Assembly (NCBI RefSeq): GCF_007859955.1
Contig: NZ_SJPR01000001.1
Coordinates: 62,001-126,000, forward strand
From: Botrimarina colliarenosi
GTDB taxonomy: Bacteria; Planctomycetota; Planctomycetia; Pirellulales; Lacipirellulaceae
Direction of reading: 5' to 3'
DNA length: 64,000 nucleotides
Both the position numbers and the translations under genes were made by a program. Positions 1 through 9,102 of the stretch are shown here, in pieces. The notes beneath the pieces were generated by a model, which saw nothing but the letters and a program-made list of their open reading frames with translations, ran no database searches and was not told the DNA's origin. The first letter of the stretch is position 1. The number at the start of each line of letters is the position of its first letter.

Positions 1-2
1 CC

Positions 3-200
3 GAGGAGCCCGCTGAGGCAGACGAGTCGACCGCCGAAATCGCGGCTGAGGAAGCCGGGGTGGCGACGGTCGGCGACGCCGAACCGATGGCCGCCGAGCC
101 CGTAGCAGAGGGAGCAGAGACCGACGCGGACGAAAAAGCCGTCGAGGGAGCTCCCGAGGGCGACGAATCGACGGAAGACGAGCCCAGGGATCCGGCCTAA
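3..200 (+). CDS. nusA: C-terminal tail of a truncated gene, probably transcription factor NusA
   Basis: An open frame enters from the left edge and ends at TAA 198-200. The visible 65 residues are almost entirely Glu, Ala, Asp, Pro and Thr, a disordered acidic tail with no fold. The assignment to NusA rests on position only: infB and rbfA follow on the same strand, and nusA-infB-rbfA is the usual bacterial order. Acidic Ala/Glu-rich C-terminal tails on NusA are common in high-GC bacteria. It could instead be the tail of another protein placed before infB. The gene is cut by the window edge, so its start and domains cannot be seen. Confidence 0.5.
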   Translation, partial: EEPAEADESTAEIAAEEAGVATVGDAEPMAAEPVAEGAETDADEKAVEGAPEGDESTEDEPRDPA

Positions 201-381
201 TCGCCGCGGGCGAGAAGGGCGGTGAGGGTCAACTTTGCGCTGTCGGGCCGCACGGCCGGGCGGGTTTCTGAGGGAAGTGGGGGGCCGTTTAGCCGGAATT
301 CACCGGTTTTCTCGCCTCCCCCCTCCCCACGCGGCTCGACAGGATGGCATACTGTTGGGTCTGCGAAACAACTTTGGGCCG

Positions 382-399
382 GCACAGGGCGACCTGTGC
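382..399 (+). other. Perfect hairpin with GNRA tetraloop in infB leader
   Basis: GCACAGG pairs perfectly with CCTGTGC around a GCGA loop. There is no T-tract, so it does not look like a terminator. GNRA loops often mark structured RNA, but nothing else here identifies a class. Confidence 0.4.
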
Positions 400-467
400 A
401 GGTGGAACCTTCGACCGGAGGCGTGCGGAATGGTCTCGTGATCCTCGTTCGGAAAACGCTCCTCATA

Positions 468-524
468 GCGTCCCTCGTAGCAAAGGGCGTCCCTCGTAAA
501 GAAGGGCGTCCTTAGTAGAAGAGA
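468..524. repeat. Tandem repeat, three units of 19 nt
   Basis: Units at 468-486, 487-505 and 506-524 begin GCGTCCCTCGTA, GCGTCCCTCGTA and GCGTCCTTAGTA, each followed by a purine-rich stretch. They lie in the infB leader. The AAGGGCGT core recurs in the tandem repeat at 49838-49894. Confidence 0.8.
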
Positions 525-704
525 GGGTGGCTGTGACCGAGCGGCGCGAACCGTCCCGCTAGCGCCCCGCCTTGTCGAAGGCCCGCTGGCCCGAATTCTG
601 CCGACTATCGGGCCCGCAAGGCGACCCCTGGCCTCACGCCAGGACGCCATCGGGCACGCTATAGAGACGGTTTTGAACGACGGATTTAACGAGGTAAAGA
701 GACT

Positions 705-3560
705 TTGGCGGTCCGCATTTACGCACTCGCGAAGGAACTGGACGTCGACAGCAAAGAGCTGGTCGATGTCTGCACGCGCGCCGGCGTCACCGGTAAGGGC
801 TCGGCCCTGGCCAGCTTGAGCGACGACGAGGTCGCTAGAGTCAAGGAGTACCTCACCGGCGGCTCGGGTGGCGGCGCCACGACGGCGACCGCTCCGGCGG
901 CTCCGGCGGCCCCGGTCATGAAGCGACCGACAGGCGACGGCCGTGACGGGAAGATCCGCAACATCCAGGCCCCCAAGGCGGGGCGTTCGGCCTTGCGGCG
1001 CGACGGAAGCGAAGCCGCCGAGTCGCGGCCGCTCGATGTCGTGACGCCCGCGGACGACGCCCCCGAAGCGGAGGACGATGCCTCGCAGGTCGAGGCTCCC
1101 GCGGAGACCCCGATCGCCGCGACCTCCGACGCCCCGGTCGCCGACGACAGCGCCGCCGCTGAAGCGGCCGAAGCGGCCGAAGCAACCGCTGACACGGCGA
1201 AAGCGGAAGCCAAGGCCGAGGCGCAGGCCGAAGCCGAAGAGCGGAAAGCCGAGTTGGCGCAGCCCGGTCCGCTCGCACGGATGATGGGCGGCGGCCGCGG
1301 CGGCAGCGGCAAGATGCCGGTGATTGGCGCCGGGCAAGACAGCGGGCAGGGCGCCGCGAAGAAGCGCCCGGGTGACGGCTCCAGGCCGCGGCCGGTGGTC
1401 AAGCTCGCGGCGATCCCCGCCCAGACCCAGCGGCGCGAGGCGCCCAAGGCGAAGGCCAAGGACGAGACGCCCACGCAGAAGCCGGACATGAAGCTGCCTT
1501 CCGACGTGCTCGGCGGCGGCTCGAAGCCCCTGGCTCACCAGCTCAAACGGGCCGAACGGACCCTCGAGGCCGCCAAGCTCAAAGAGAAGGAAGAGGCCGA
1601 GAGCAAGACGCGTGGCCGACGCGGCGGCGCCGCCGCCGATTCCAGCGTCCCGATGCTGGGCGGCCGCGAGCAGCGTCAGCTGACGCGGAACCGTGGCGGC
1701 GGCCGTGCGAACTTCCGCCCCCGGCGGATGCTCGGCCGACGACGCAAGTCCGGCGTCAACACCGCCGCGCCGCGTAAGGATCGGATCTCGATTCAGCTCC
1801 CCTGCACGGTCAAGGACCTCTCGGAAGCCGCCGGCGTGCCCGCGGTCGCGATCCTCCGCATCCTCATGGAGGAGGGGGTCATGACCAACATCAACGCGGT
1901 CATGGACCCCGAGCTGACGGAGCTGGTCGCCGGCGACCTGGGCGTCGATATCGACTTCGTCCAGGCCGAGACGCTCGAGGACAAACTCCTCACGGCGATG
2001 GACGAGTTGGAGGACGACGAGGCCTCGCTGAAGCCCCGCGCCCCGGTCGTCACGTTCCTCGGCCACGTCGACCACGGTAAGACGTCGCTCATCGACAAGC
2101 TGATCGGCATCGACGTCGCCAGCGGCGAGGACGGCGGCATCACGCAGCACATCCGCGCCTACCAGATCGAGAACGACGGCCGGCCGATCTCGTTCGTCGA
2201 TACACCGGGCCACGAAGCGTTCACCGAGATGCGGGCCCGCGGCGCCGGCGTGACAGACATCGTCGTGCTGGTCGTCGCGGCCGACGACGGCGTCATGCCG
2301 CAGACCGAGGAAGCGATCAGCCACGCGAAGGCGGCCGACGTGCCGATCATCGTCGCGCTCAACAAGATCGACCTCCCCGGCGTCGATCCGACCCGCGCCC
2401 TGCAGGACTTGGCCGCCAACGACTTGCTTCCCAGCGAGTGGGGCGGTGAGGTCGAGGTCGTGAAGACGAGCGCCACGACGGGCGAAGGCCTTGAAGAACT
2501 GCTCGAAACGATCCTCACCGTCGCCGAGCTGAACGAGTTCAAGGCGAACCCCGATCGGCCGGCGATCGGCTCGTGTCTCGAGAGCCAGCAAGACGCCGAC
2601 AAGGGTGTCGTCACCAAGGTCCTCGTGCAGAAGGGGACCCTGCGAGTCGGCGACACCGTGGTTTGTGGCGAGGCGTACGGCAAGGTCAAGGCGATGACCG
2701 ACCCGCTCCGCCCGAGCCGCCGTTTGCTCGAAGCGGGCCCCAGCGTGCCGGTCAACCTGACCGGTCTGAACCGCGCCCCGTCGGCCGGCGAGCCGCTGTA
2801 CGTCATCGACGACATCGCCGCGGCCCGCGAGATCGCGGACACCCGCGCCCATGCCGAGCGGGCCGAGTTCCTCGGTTCGACCGGCTTCCAGGCCGCGACG
2901 CTCGAGAATCTGTTCGACCGTCTCGACGGCGTGGGCGATATCCAGACGCTCAACTTGATCCTGCGGGCGGACGTCCGTGGCTCGATCGAGGCGCTCGAGA
3001 AAGAGCTCACCAAGCTCGAGCACCCCGAGGTCCGGCTCCGCATCTTGCAGAAGAGCGTCGGCGGCGTGACCGAAGGCGACGTCTTGTTGGCCGACGCCTC
3101 GGAGGCGGTGATCATCGCGTTCAATGTCGTCCCCGACGACAAGGCCCGCGCGAAGGCCGACCAGCTCGGCGTCGAGATCCGTCGCTACGGCATCATCTAC
3201 AAGGTGGCGGATGACCTGAAGCTCGCCTTGGAAGGCATGCTTCGGCCCGAGCAGCGTGAGGTCGATCTCGGCCGCGTCCTGGTGCAGATGGTCTTCAAGA
3301 TCAGCCGTATCGGCGCGATCGCCGGTTGCCGCGTGCTGCAGGGGGTCGTCGAGCGAAACGCCCGCGCCCGTGTCATCCGCGAAAACACCGTCATCGGCGA
3401 CTACGCCATCGACACACTCCGCCGCGAGAAGGACGACGTGAAGGAGGTCCGGGAGGGCTACGAGTGCGGTGTCAAGCTGGCCGGCTTCAACGACATCAAG
3501 GAAGCCGACCTGCTCGAAGTCTACAAGGTGATCGAGGTCACCCGCAGCTTCGAAGATTGA
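705..3560 (+). CDS. infB: Translation initiation factor IF-2
   Basis: IF-2 is the GTPase that places initiator tRNA on the 30S subunit and promotes 70S joining. In the 951 residues: an N-terminal IF2_N helical module (about 1-50), a long Ala/Glu/Lys/Gly-rich disordered linker (60-340), a second IF2_N-like module (about 355-410), then the G domain from about residue 447 with GHVDHGKT (G1), DTPGHEAF (G3) and NKID (G4). EF-Tu-like beta barrels and the C-terminal IF2 domains follow. The start is TTG at 705, supported by GAGGT nine bases upstream and by the typical beginning [12 protein letters not shown]. The last codons and the stop lie inside a 20-nt tandem triplication. rbfA follows after about 150 bases. 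The length is long for the family because of the linker, as is common in high-GC bacteria. Confidence 0.97.
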   Translation: MAVRIYALAKELDVDSKELVDVCTRAGVTGKGSALASLSDDEVARVKEYLTGGSGGGATTATAPAAPAAPVMKRPTGDGRDGKIRNIQAPKAGRSALRRDGSEAAESRPLDVVTPADDAPEAEDDASQVEAPAETPIAATSDAPVADDSAAAEAAEAAEATADTAKAEAKAEAQAEAEERKAELAQPGPLARMMGGGRGGSGKMPVIGAGQDSGQGAAKKRPGDGSRPRPVVKLAAIPAQTQRREAPKAKAKDETPTQKPDMKLPSDVLGGGSKPLAHQLKRAERTLEAAKLKEKEEAESKTRGRRGGAAADSSVPMLGGREQRQLTRNRGGGRANFRPRRMLGRRRKSGVNTAAPRKDRISIQLPCTVKDLSEAAGVPAVAILRILMEEGVMTNINAVMDPELTELVAGDLGVDIDFVQAETLEDKLLTAMDELEDDEASLKPRAPVVTFLGHVDHGKTSLIDKLIGIDVASGEDGGITQHIRAYQIENDGRPISFVDTPGHEAFTEMRARGAGVTDIVVLVVAADDGVMPQTEEAISHAKAADVPIIVALNKIDLPGVDPTRALQDLAANDLLPSEWGGEVEVVKTSATTGEGLEELLETILTVAELNEFKANPDRPAIGSCLESQQDADKGVVTKVLVQKGTLRVGDTVVCGEAYGKVKAMTDPLRPSRRLLEAGPSVPVNLTGLNRAPSAGEPLYVIDDIAAAREIADTRAHAERAEFLGSTGFQAATLENLFDRLDGVGDIQTLNLILRADVRGSIEALEKELTKLEHPEVRLRILQKSVGGVTEGDVLLADASEAVIIAFNVVPDDKARAKADQLGVEIRRYGIIYKVADDLKLALEGMLRPEQREVDLGRVLVQMVFKISRIGAIAGCRVLQGVVERNARARVIRENTVIGDYAIDTLRREKDDVKEVREGYECGVKLAGFNDIKEADLLEVYKVIEVTRSFED

Positions 3561-3602
3561 GCCCCAGCTTCGAAGATTGAGCCCACAGCTTCGAAGAATG
3601 AG
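3545..3602. repeat. Tandem triplication of the infB 3' end, including the stop codon
   Basis: Units 3545-3564 and 3565-3584 are identical over 20 nt. A third, slightly diverged unit runs 3586-3602. Each carries the infB ending CTTCGAAGATTGA (AATGA in the last). The first copy holds the true infB stop; the others are downstream and out of phase by 20 nt. Confidence 0.9.
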
Positions 3603-3708
3603 AGAGTTAAGGCGTAGGCGTGCGACCCGAGAGACGACGCCGCGTACAGTTCTCAATGGTCGCCCGCACCTCCCAACCTGACACTCCAAGCCTCTCCACC
3701 CCCGTTCC

Positions 3709-4161
3709 ATGTCTTCCCGACGCGTCCTCAAAGCCGCCGAAGCGATCCGCGAAGTGGTTGGGATGTCAATCCTGACCGACCTCCGCGACCCCCGCATCGA
3801 GAATGTCACCGTCACCCGCGTCGAGGTGTCGCCCGACATGCGGAACGCCCGGGTGCACGTCTCGATCATGGGCAACGAGGTAAAGCAGAATCTGGCGCTC
3901 AAGGGGCTCGAGAGCTCCGCCGGGTTCCTGCAGAGTAAGATCGCCGACCGCATCGACTCTCGCTACACGCCGAAGCTGGTGTTCAAGCTGGACGACGGCG
4001 TGAAGAAGTCGATCGCCGTCGCCAAGATGCTGGCCGACGTGCTTCCCCCCAGCGAACCCGAACTTGCCAGCGACCCCGAACAAGCCAGCGACCCCGAACG
4101 AACCAGCCCGGACGGGCGTGACGGGGAAGCCGATGCTTCCCCCGACGCCGACCGTGATTAG
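3709..4161 (+). CDS. rbfA: Ribosome-binding factor A
   Basis: RbfA binds the immature 30S subunit and helps 16S rRNA 5'-end maturation and cold adaptation. The 150-residue product begins [20 protein letters not shown] and has the KH-like core with LTDLRDPRI and [20 protein letters not shown], then [10 protein letters not shown], all characteristic of the family. The core ends near residue 112. The rest is an acidic tail carrying three in-frame 18-nt repeats ([18 protein letters not shown]). It lies downstream of infB, the usual arrangement. The ATG at 3709 fits the family start. No strong ribosome binding site is visible. Confidence 0.93.
   Translation: MSSRRVLKAAEAIREVVGMSILTDLRDPRIENVTVTRVEVSPDMRNARVHVSIMGNEVKQNLALKGLESSAGFLQSKIADRIDSRYTPKLVFKLDDGVKKSIAVAKMLADVLPPSEPELASDPEQASDPERTSPDGRDGEADASPDADRD
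4057..4110. repeat. In-frame tandem repeat in rbfA, three units of 18 nt
   Basis: Units at 4057-4074, 4075-4092 and 4093-4110 encode [12 protein letters not shown] and PERTSP in the disordered acidic tail. The unit is a multiple of three, unlike most intergenic repeats in this window. Confidence 0.85.
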
Positions 4162-4254
4162 GCTGTGACCCAGCCGCCCGCCAGCGCCGCCGCGGCGCCG
4201 ACCGACAACGCGGCCCCCTGAACTGCCCCGCTGAACGCCTACTTACGACTGCAA

Positions 4255-5349
4255 ATGGCCGCTTCGAACCGCGCCTCCCGATTGACGAAGCTCGTCTCGG
4301 ACCTAAAGAAACGTTACAAGCCAGCCCCGCCCGTCCAGCGTCCGCTGTTTGAGACGATCCTGTTCGCTACGCTGCTGGAGAACTCGCCGCCCGATATCGC
4401 GAACAAGGCGTTCGACGAGCTCGAAAGCGCCTACTTCGATTGGAACGAGGTCCGGGTCAGCTCGCGGACCGAACTCGCCGAACGGATGAAGACGCTTCCC
4501 GACGCGTCCCCCGCGGCCGACCGCCTGAAGCGGACGCTTCAGAGCATCTTCGAGACGGTCTACAAGTTCGACCTGGAAGAGTTCAAGAAGCAGAACCTTG
4601 GTCAGGCGGTGAAGACGATCACCGAGTTCGACGGGGTGACGCCGTTCGTGGTGAACTACGCCACACAGCACGGCTTGGCGGGCCACGCGATCGCGGTCAA
4701 TTCGGGCGCGCTGATCGCCCTGCAGGTGATGGACATCATCACCGAAGCCGAGGCCAAAAAGTCCCTGGTGCCCGGGCTCGAGCGGGCGATCCCCAAGAGC
4801 AAAGGCGTCGAGGCGCAGCAGCTGCTGCACGAGATGGGGCTTGAAGTCGGCCGCAACCCCTACGGAGCGACGGCGAAGAAGGTGCTGACCGAGCTCGACC
4901 CTTCGTGCAAGGACCGCCTGCCGAAACGACCCAAGGTCGAAGAGGCCCCGGCTCCGAAGAAGGCGCCGGCGGAAAAGACCGAATCGCCCAAGGCGCCGCC
5001 CGCTGAGAAGAAGGGGGCGACGACGGCGAAGGCCGAGCCAACCAAGAACTCCGCCCCAAAGAAGAGCGAGCCCAAGGGCAAGCCAGCCGCCGAATCGGCC
5101 GCCAAGAAACCCGCTCCGGCGAAGACCGACGCAGCGACCAAGAAGAAGGCCGATCCCCCCAAGAAACCTGCGACAAAGAAGGCGGCAACGAAGAAGGCGC
5201 CGACCAAGAAGCCCGCGACCTCAACGGGCAAGAAAAAGACGGCGACCAAGAAGGTGGCGGCAACGAAGAAGACCGCCAAGACCGCCAAGTCCAAGACCAG
5301 CGCGAAGAAGGTCGCCGGCAAGAAGGCCGCCAAGCGCAAGCCGAAGTGA
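4255..5349 (+). CDS. HhH-GPD (endonuclease III-like) fold protein with histone H1-like lysine-rich tail; probable non-catalytic DNA-binding protein
   Basis: Residues 20-215 follow the helical layout of endonuclease III-type DNA glycosylases (RPLFETILFATLLENSPPD..., then DGVTPFVVNYATQHG and AIAVNSGA). In Nth the hairpin reads GVGRKTANVV and the following segment IAVDTH. Here the catalytic Lys position is Phe131 and the catalytic Asp position is Asn149. Only one Cys is present in this part, so no iron-sulfur cluster is expected. From about residue 221 to 364 the protein is a Lys/Ala/Pro/Thr tail with repeats such as KKPATKKAATKKAP, like bacterial histone H1 homologues. Seen: fold-like order and tail. 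Inferred: sequence-nonspecific DNA binding without glycosylase activity. The stop overlaps the next start (GTGA, 5346-5349), so the two are translationally coupled. Confidence 0.72.
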   Translation: MAASNRASRLTKLVSDLKKRYKPAPPVQRPLFETILFATLLENSPPDIANKAFDELESAYFDWNEVRVSSRTELAERMKTLPDASPAADRLKRTLQSIFETVYKFDLEEFKKQNLGQAVKTITEFDGVTPFVVNYATQHGLAGHAIAVNSGALIALQVMDIITEAEAKKSLVPGLERAIPKSKGVEAQQLLHEMGLEVGRNPYGATAKKVLTELDPSCKDRLPKRPKVEEAPAPKKAPAEKTESPKAPPAEKKGATTAKAEPTKNSAPKKSEPKGKPAAESAAKKPAPAKTDAATKKKADPPKKPATKKAATKKAPTKKPATSTGKKKTATKKVAATKKTAKTAKSKTSAKKVAGKKAAKRKPK

Positions 5350-7655
5350 CCGGTTGGCGCCGTTGGTCGGCCCTCGGCCTCGCCGGGAGTCTGATCCTCT
5401 GCGCGGCGGGGCTCTGCGCTGGAGAGCTCAACGCGGGAGAGCTCAACGCGGATGAGGGACGCCGCGCCGAGCCGGTCCCGCAAGCCGACGCCGAGGTCGC
5501 CGCCGAACTTTCACGGTCCGCCCAGCAGGCCCTCACTGCGGGGGACGAGGCCGAGGCGGCCCATCGGCTGCTGAGCGCCCTCCGGTGGGACCCGGGCCGG
5601 TTGGCCGATTATCGGCAGGCGGTCGCCTTACTCGCCGACCTCGACATCGACGCGGCCGTTCGCCATGCCGCGGTCTTGCTCCGTGAGGACCCCGATTTCG
5701 GCGCCGATGACGTCGCGTTGTTGTCACGCCTGGCGGCTGCGGCGGACAAGCAAGACACCGTCGAGTCGGCGGCGTACGGGGCTCAGTTTTTTCAGCGACT
5801 CGCCGAGACAGCCGGCAAGAGCCGCCAAGTCGCCCCCTGGCTCCTGGCGGGCTACTGGCGGGATGCGGGCGAGTTGTACGCGTCGGCCGATGAGGTCGAG
5901 GCGGCGTCGGCCGCGTTTGAGAAGATGCAGAAATTGGTCCTCGCGACGCCGGCGTCGGTCGACTCACGAGGCATGCGGTGGGAAGTCGTCGCCGGATGGC
6001 ACCTCAAAGCGGAAGAGCCGGACCGCGCCGCTGTCGCGATCGAGGCGCTCGCCCGCCGTGGCGGCGAGACGCCCGAGTTGTTGACGCTCCGGGCGCGGCT
6101 GGCGAGGCAACTCGGCGAGGCGCTTGCCGCCGCCGACCACGCTTGGCGGGCGATCGAAGCACGGGACCGTGGCGCCGAGGGCGACCTGAGCCCGTACGGC
6201 ATTTACCTCGACGCCATGCGCGACGTGAACCAGGCCGACCACGCCCGCCAGCGGCTAGAAGAACGCGCAAAGAGTCGGCCCGACGATTGGCGGCTCGCCA
6301 TCGCGGTGGTTGACGCCTGTCGCGCAGCGGACCAATCCGAGCAGGCGTGGCGGTTCTCGGGCCGAGTGACGCAGCGACTGCTGGAGAGGCTCCCGGCACG
6401 CGACGCCTTGCTGGGCGTCGAGAGCGACGACGACCAGGGGGCAGGTTACGAGGCGCTCGCCGACCTCACCGAACGCCGCCTCGACCTCGCGCTACAACTC
6501 GATCGGCCGGGGGATTGGCTGGCCGAGGCGCCGGCGGTCGCGGATCGCCTCGACGGCCTGTTCGGCGTTTACGACTCGATTCTCAAGGCCGCGCAGGACC
6601 CGCTTTTCCGCCGGGCGGCGAGCGAATGGATCGCGCAGTCGAAATCCGCCGTAGAGTCCACCGTCGAGACCGACGCCAATCTGAAATTGGCCGCTGGACT
6701 CGACCGGGCGGCGTCGCTGATCGCGGTGGACGTCGGCCTCCCGGGCGACGCGGTCTTCTTCATCCGCTCGACCCTCCAGAGGGCTCTCGACGCGGGCGCC
6801 GATCCGCTCGAAATCGTCGAGGAGTTCAACTACTGGTTGTTTGACCTCAAGGACCGCGACGCCGATCACGCCGCGAACGAACTCGCTCAATGGGGGACCG
6901 AGAACCTCCTGCCACGGATCGATAAGGGGGGCGCCGCGCCGATAGCCGCCGCCCGGCTGCGAGCCGAGCTGGCGTGGGAGACGAGCCGACAGGATTTCAA
7001 AGACGAAGCCCTTCAAGAAGCCGCCTACGACCGGGCCGAGCGTTGGTTCGACGAGGCGGTCGCCCTCGCACCGGACGATGGGGGCGTCGCCACAGGATCG
7101 CTGTTCCAGGCCCTCTACGCCGGTCGGTTCGACAAAGCCGTGACCGAGGGGGAGCGGACGCTGCAGAAGTGGACCAAGCCCGACCCCGAGGCCGGCATCG
7201 ATGACGAGCGGTTCGAGCTGGCGTCGGTCTGGACCGCCGCTGCGTTGCTTGCCCGCGACGGGGCAGGGGATAGCGGGGCAGGGGATCACGACCGGGCGGT
7301 TGAACTGCTCGAGCGGGTCCTCGACCGATCGCCCGAAGACCCCTCGGCGTTGGTGACACTCGGCGAGTCCGACCTCACCAACCCCGACCACCACGCCCGA
7401 GCGGCCCGTTTGGCGCGACAGGTCGCTCGACTCCGGCCCGAGTGGGCCGACCCGCCCGCCTTGCTCGGCGCGCTCGCCGACGCCGAGGGCCGCCATGCCG
7501 AGGCCGCCGAGCACTTCGCCGACGCGATCCGGGCGATCGACGCCGGCGCCCCGCTCTGCCCCTGGCAGGTCGAGGCGATCCGCGCCGCCCATACCGCGGC
7601 CCTCCAGGCCGCCGGCCGCGCCGAAGAGGCGGCGGCCGGGGCGCCGGCGCCATAG
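5346..7655 (+). CDS. Secreted helical-repeat (TPR-like) protein
   Basis: A 769-residue product with an N-terminal signal peptide (hydrophobic stretch GLAGSLILCAAGLCAG, about 9-26). The rest is an Ala/Glu/Asp-rich all-helical protein whose C-terminal third (about 600-760) shows TPR-like pairs such as PEDPSALVTLGESDL and GRHAEAAEHFADAI. TPR arrays mediate protein contacts, so a periplasmic or surface scaffold role is likely. The GTG start at 5346 lies inside the preceding stop in a GTGA overlap, which argues for co-expression with the H1-tailed gene. Two in-frame 15-nt duplications occur (5421-5450 giving GELNAGELNA, and 7260-7289). The stop is followed at once by a 14-nt tandem repeat. No enzymatic domain is recognised. 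Confidence 0.8.
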   Translation: MTGWRRWSALGLAGSLILCAAGLCAGELNAGELNADEGRRAEPVPQADAEVAAELSRSAQQALTAGDEAEAAHRLLSALRWDPGRLADYRQAVALLADLDIDAAVRHAAVLLREDPDFGADDVALLSRLAAAADKQDTVESAAYGAQFFQRLAETAGKSRQVAPWLLAGYWRDAGELYASADEVEAASAAFEKMQKLVLATPASVDSRGMRWEVVAGWHLKAEEPDRAAVAIEALARRGGETPELLTLRARLARQLGEALAAADHAWRAIEARDRGAEGDLSPYGIYLDAMRDVNQADHARQRLEERAKSRPDDWRLAIAVVDACRAADQSEQAWRFSGRVTQRLLERLPARDALLGVESDDDQGAGYEALADLTERRLDLALQLDRPGDWLAEAPAVADRLDGLFGVYDSILKAAQDPLFRRAASEWIAQSKSAVESTVETDANLKLAAGLDRAASLIAVDVGLPGDAVFFIRSTLQRALDAGADPLEIVEEFNYWLFDLKDRDADHAANELAQWGTENLLPRIDKGGAAPIAAARLRAELAWETSRQDFKDEALQEAAYDRAERWFDEAVALAPDDGGVATGSLFQALYAGRFDKAVTEGERTLQKWTKPDPEAGIDDERFELASVWTAAALLARDGAGDSGAGDHDRAVELLERVLDRSPEDPSALVTLGESDLTNPDHHARAARLARQVARLRPEWADPPALLGALADAEGRHAEAAEHFADAIRAIDAGAPLCPWQVEAIRAAHTAALQAAGRAEEAAAGAPAP
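5421..5450. repeat. In-frame tandem duplication of 15 nt
   Basis: GGAGAGCTCAACGCG occurs twice in direct succession and encodes GELNA twice, just after the signal peptide of the helical-repeat protein. Confidence 0.85.
7260..7289. repeat. In-frame tandem duplication of 15 nt
   Basis: GGGGCAGGGGATAGC is followed by GGGGCAGGGGATCAC inside the helical-repeat gene. It encodes a DGAGDSGAGDH loop between helices. Confidence 0.75.
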
Positions 7656-7656
7656 T

Positions 7657-7712
7657 CGCCATGCTTCATTCGCCATGCTTCATTCGCCATGCTTCATTCG
7701 CCATGCTTCAGT
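7657..7712. repeat. Tandem repeat, four units of 14 nt, between convergent genes
   Basis: CGCCATGCTTCATT is repeated at 7657, 7671, 7685 and 7699 (last unit ends CAGT). The array starts two bases after the plus-strand stop, and its last unit contains the TGA stop (7708-7710) of the minus-strand gene. Each unit therefore carries a TGA on the minus strand. Confidence 0.92.
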
Positions 7713-9093
7713 CGTCTAGCTTCTCAGCCAGGTCGGCTTCGGCCGGATCGGCGAGACCGAGCACCTCGCGCATCACGCGCTCGCCCAGCTCCTCGATCAG
7801 GGCGTCGTCCCAGGTCAAGGGCCCTTCGGGACCGGGCGGGACGCTGTTCATCAGCACAACGACGGCGCGCCGGCTCTCGGGCATCCACTGGATCGTCTGC
7901 CGAAAGCCTTTCGTGGCGCCGCGGTGCGAGTAGCGGGGCTCACCGAGTCGTTCGTCAACCATCCAGCCACAGGTGAACTGCCGCCCGCGTTGGCTGTCGC
8001 CAAACCCGTCATTGTTGGGCGCCGGCGCCCCGCACGGCTTGAGCCAATCGTCGTACGCCTCGTCGGAGAGCGGCAACCGTCGGTCATCAATCGCCGCGAA
8101 CAACGCCTGCAAATCGTTGAGCGACGTGTAGAGGGCGCCGTCGCCGCCGAGCCGGGTGTACGCGCCTTGGTCCTCCTCGTGCCACGCGAGAGGCCCATCG
8201 ACGGTCCCAACTTGCGCCTGCAGCAAGACGATCTGTCGCTCCAACGCCTCGTTCGGTTGCTGCTGTTGCAGGGCGAGTCGGTCGCGCAAGTCGATCAACT
8301 GCTGGAGACGCATCCGCGACTGGGCGACGTTGGCCGTCGCTCCCGGTTGATGGCCGAAGGCGCGGTGGGGGATTTGGTTCAGCCCTTCGACGAACAGGAC
8401 GCTCTCGGTCATCCCGGCGGGCACGAGCACCTCGTCCTGTAAGTAATCGGCGAAGGGGCGGCCGCTCGCCTGTTGCACGACCAGGCCGAGCAGCACGTAG
8501 GCGGTGTTGGAGTAGATCGTCTGCCCCTGACTCGGTAGCGGGGATCGCCGCGAGCGGGCGACGGCCCGCAGCACGTTGAGGTCGGACGCGTCAGGGTTCT
8601 GGTTTTGGTTGATGAGAGAGTGGTAGGCCGGGAGGCCCGACGTGTGGTCGAGCATCGAGCGCACCGTGACCGGCCGGTAGGCTTCGGGAAGGCCCGGGAG
8701 CCATTCGAGGACCGAGTCGGTCAGGTTGAGGGCGCCCTGGTCGGCGAGCTTCAACACTGCCGCAGCGGTGACCACCTTGGTGAAACTCGAGACGCGGAAG
8801 TTGGTGGCCGGCGTCATAGGGAGGGGGTCCGATTCGCCACGCTCCGCCAGCTGGCGGACTCCGAAGCCTTGCTTGAACGCGACTTCTTTACCGTCCGCGT
8901 CACGGCCGAGGACCATCACCGCGCAGCCTACGTGCGGCGGCAGCAATTGCTTGACCCGCTGGTAGGCCGTTCCACCGGGCGGCTCGGGGGGAATCGTGAC
9001 CGTGATGTCATCCGACTCGGCGCGAGCGACTGACACGATCAGCAGGTTGGCTGCAGTCAGCAGCCACGCGGCAATACAGCAGCGCGTTGGCAT
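7708..9093 (-). CDS. Serine beta-lactamase-fold hydrolase (class C / penicillin-binding-protein-like, secreted)
   Basis: A 461-residue secreted protein of the Beta-lactamase (AmpC/esterase) family. Family motifs visible are SFTK (SxxK nucleophile and base), YSN (YxN) and HTSG. An HRGATKG stretch sits near the C-terminus where HTG/KTG is expected. These enzymes cleave peptidoglycan stem peptides, esters or beta-lactams, and the substrate cannot be told from sequence. The frame is open far upstream, but ATG at 9093 is chosen because it is followed at once by a signal peptide (AAWLLTAANLLIVSVARA) and the upstream translation is not protein-like. A 20-nt tandem duplication lies just 10 bases upstream of this start. 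It is convergent with the helical-repeat gene, and its stop lies in the 14-nt repeat array. Confidence 0.88.
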   Translation of the reverse strand: MPTRCCIAAWLLTAANLLIVSVARAESDDITVTIPPEPPGGTAYQRVKQLLPPHVGCAVMVLGRDADGKEVAFKQGFGVRQLAERGESDPLPMTPATNFRVSSFTKVVTAAAVLKLADQGALNLTDSVLEWLPGLPEAYRPVTVRSMLDHTSGLPAYHSLINQNQNPDASDLNVLRAVARSRRSPLPSQGQTIYSNTAYVLLGLVVQQASGRPFADYLQDEVLVPAGMTESVLFVEGLNQIPHRAFGHQPGATANVAQSRMRLQQLIDLRDRLALQQQQPNEALERQIVLLQAQVGTVDGPLAWHEEDQGAYTRLGGDGALYTSLNDLQALFAAIDDRRLPLSDEAYDDWLKPCGAPAPNNDGFGDSQRGRQFTCGWMVDERLGEPRYSHRGATKGFRQTIQWMPESRRAVVVLMNSVPPGPEGPLTWDDALIEELGERVMREVLGLADPAEADLAEKLDD

Positions 9094-9102
9094 GGCGACT
9101 CC

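Larger units (their letters stand above)
201..704 (+). other. Long leader / intergenic region upstream of infB
   Basis: About 500 bases without a convincing gene. It contains a perfect 7-bp hairpin with a GCGA (GNRA-type) loop at 382-399 and a three-unit 19-nt tandem repeat at 468-524. It ends with GAGGT at 691-695, nine bases before the infB TTG start. A long untranslated leader in front of infB is plausible, because the upstream gene lies in the same direction. I see no known riboswitch or RNA family in it. Confidence 0.5.

Noticed and set aside
300..3953. A 1217-codon open frame on the strand opposite infB and rbfA
   Set aside because: The translation is Arg/Leu/Gly/Val-rich with no family likeness; infB and rbfA on the plus strand are certain. 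Long antisense frames are usual in high-GC codon bias.
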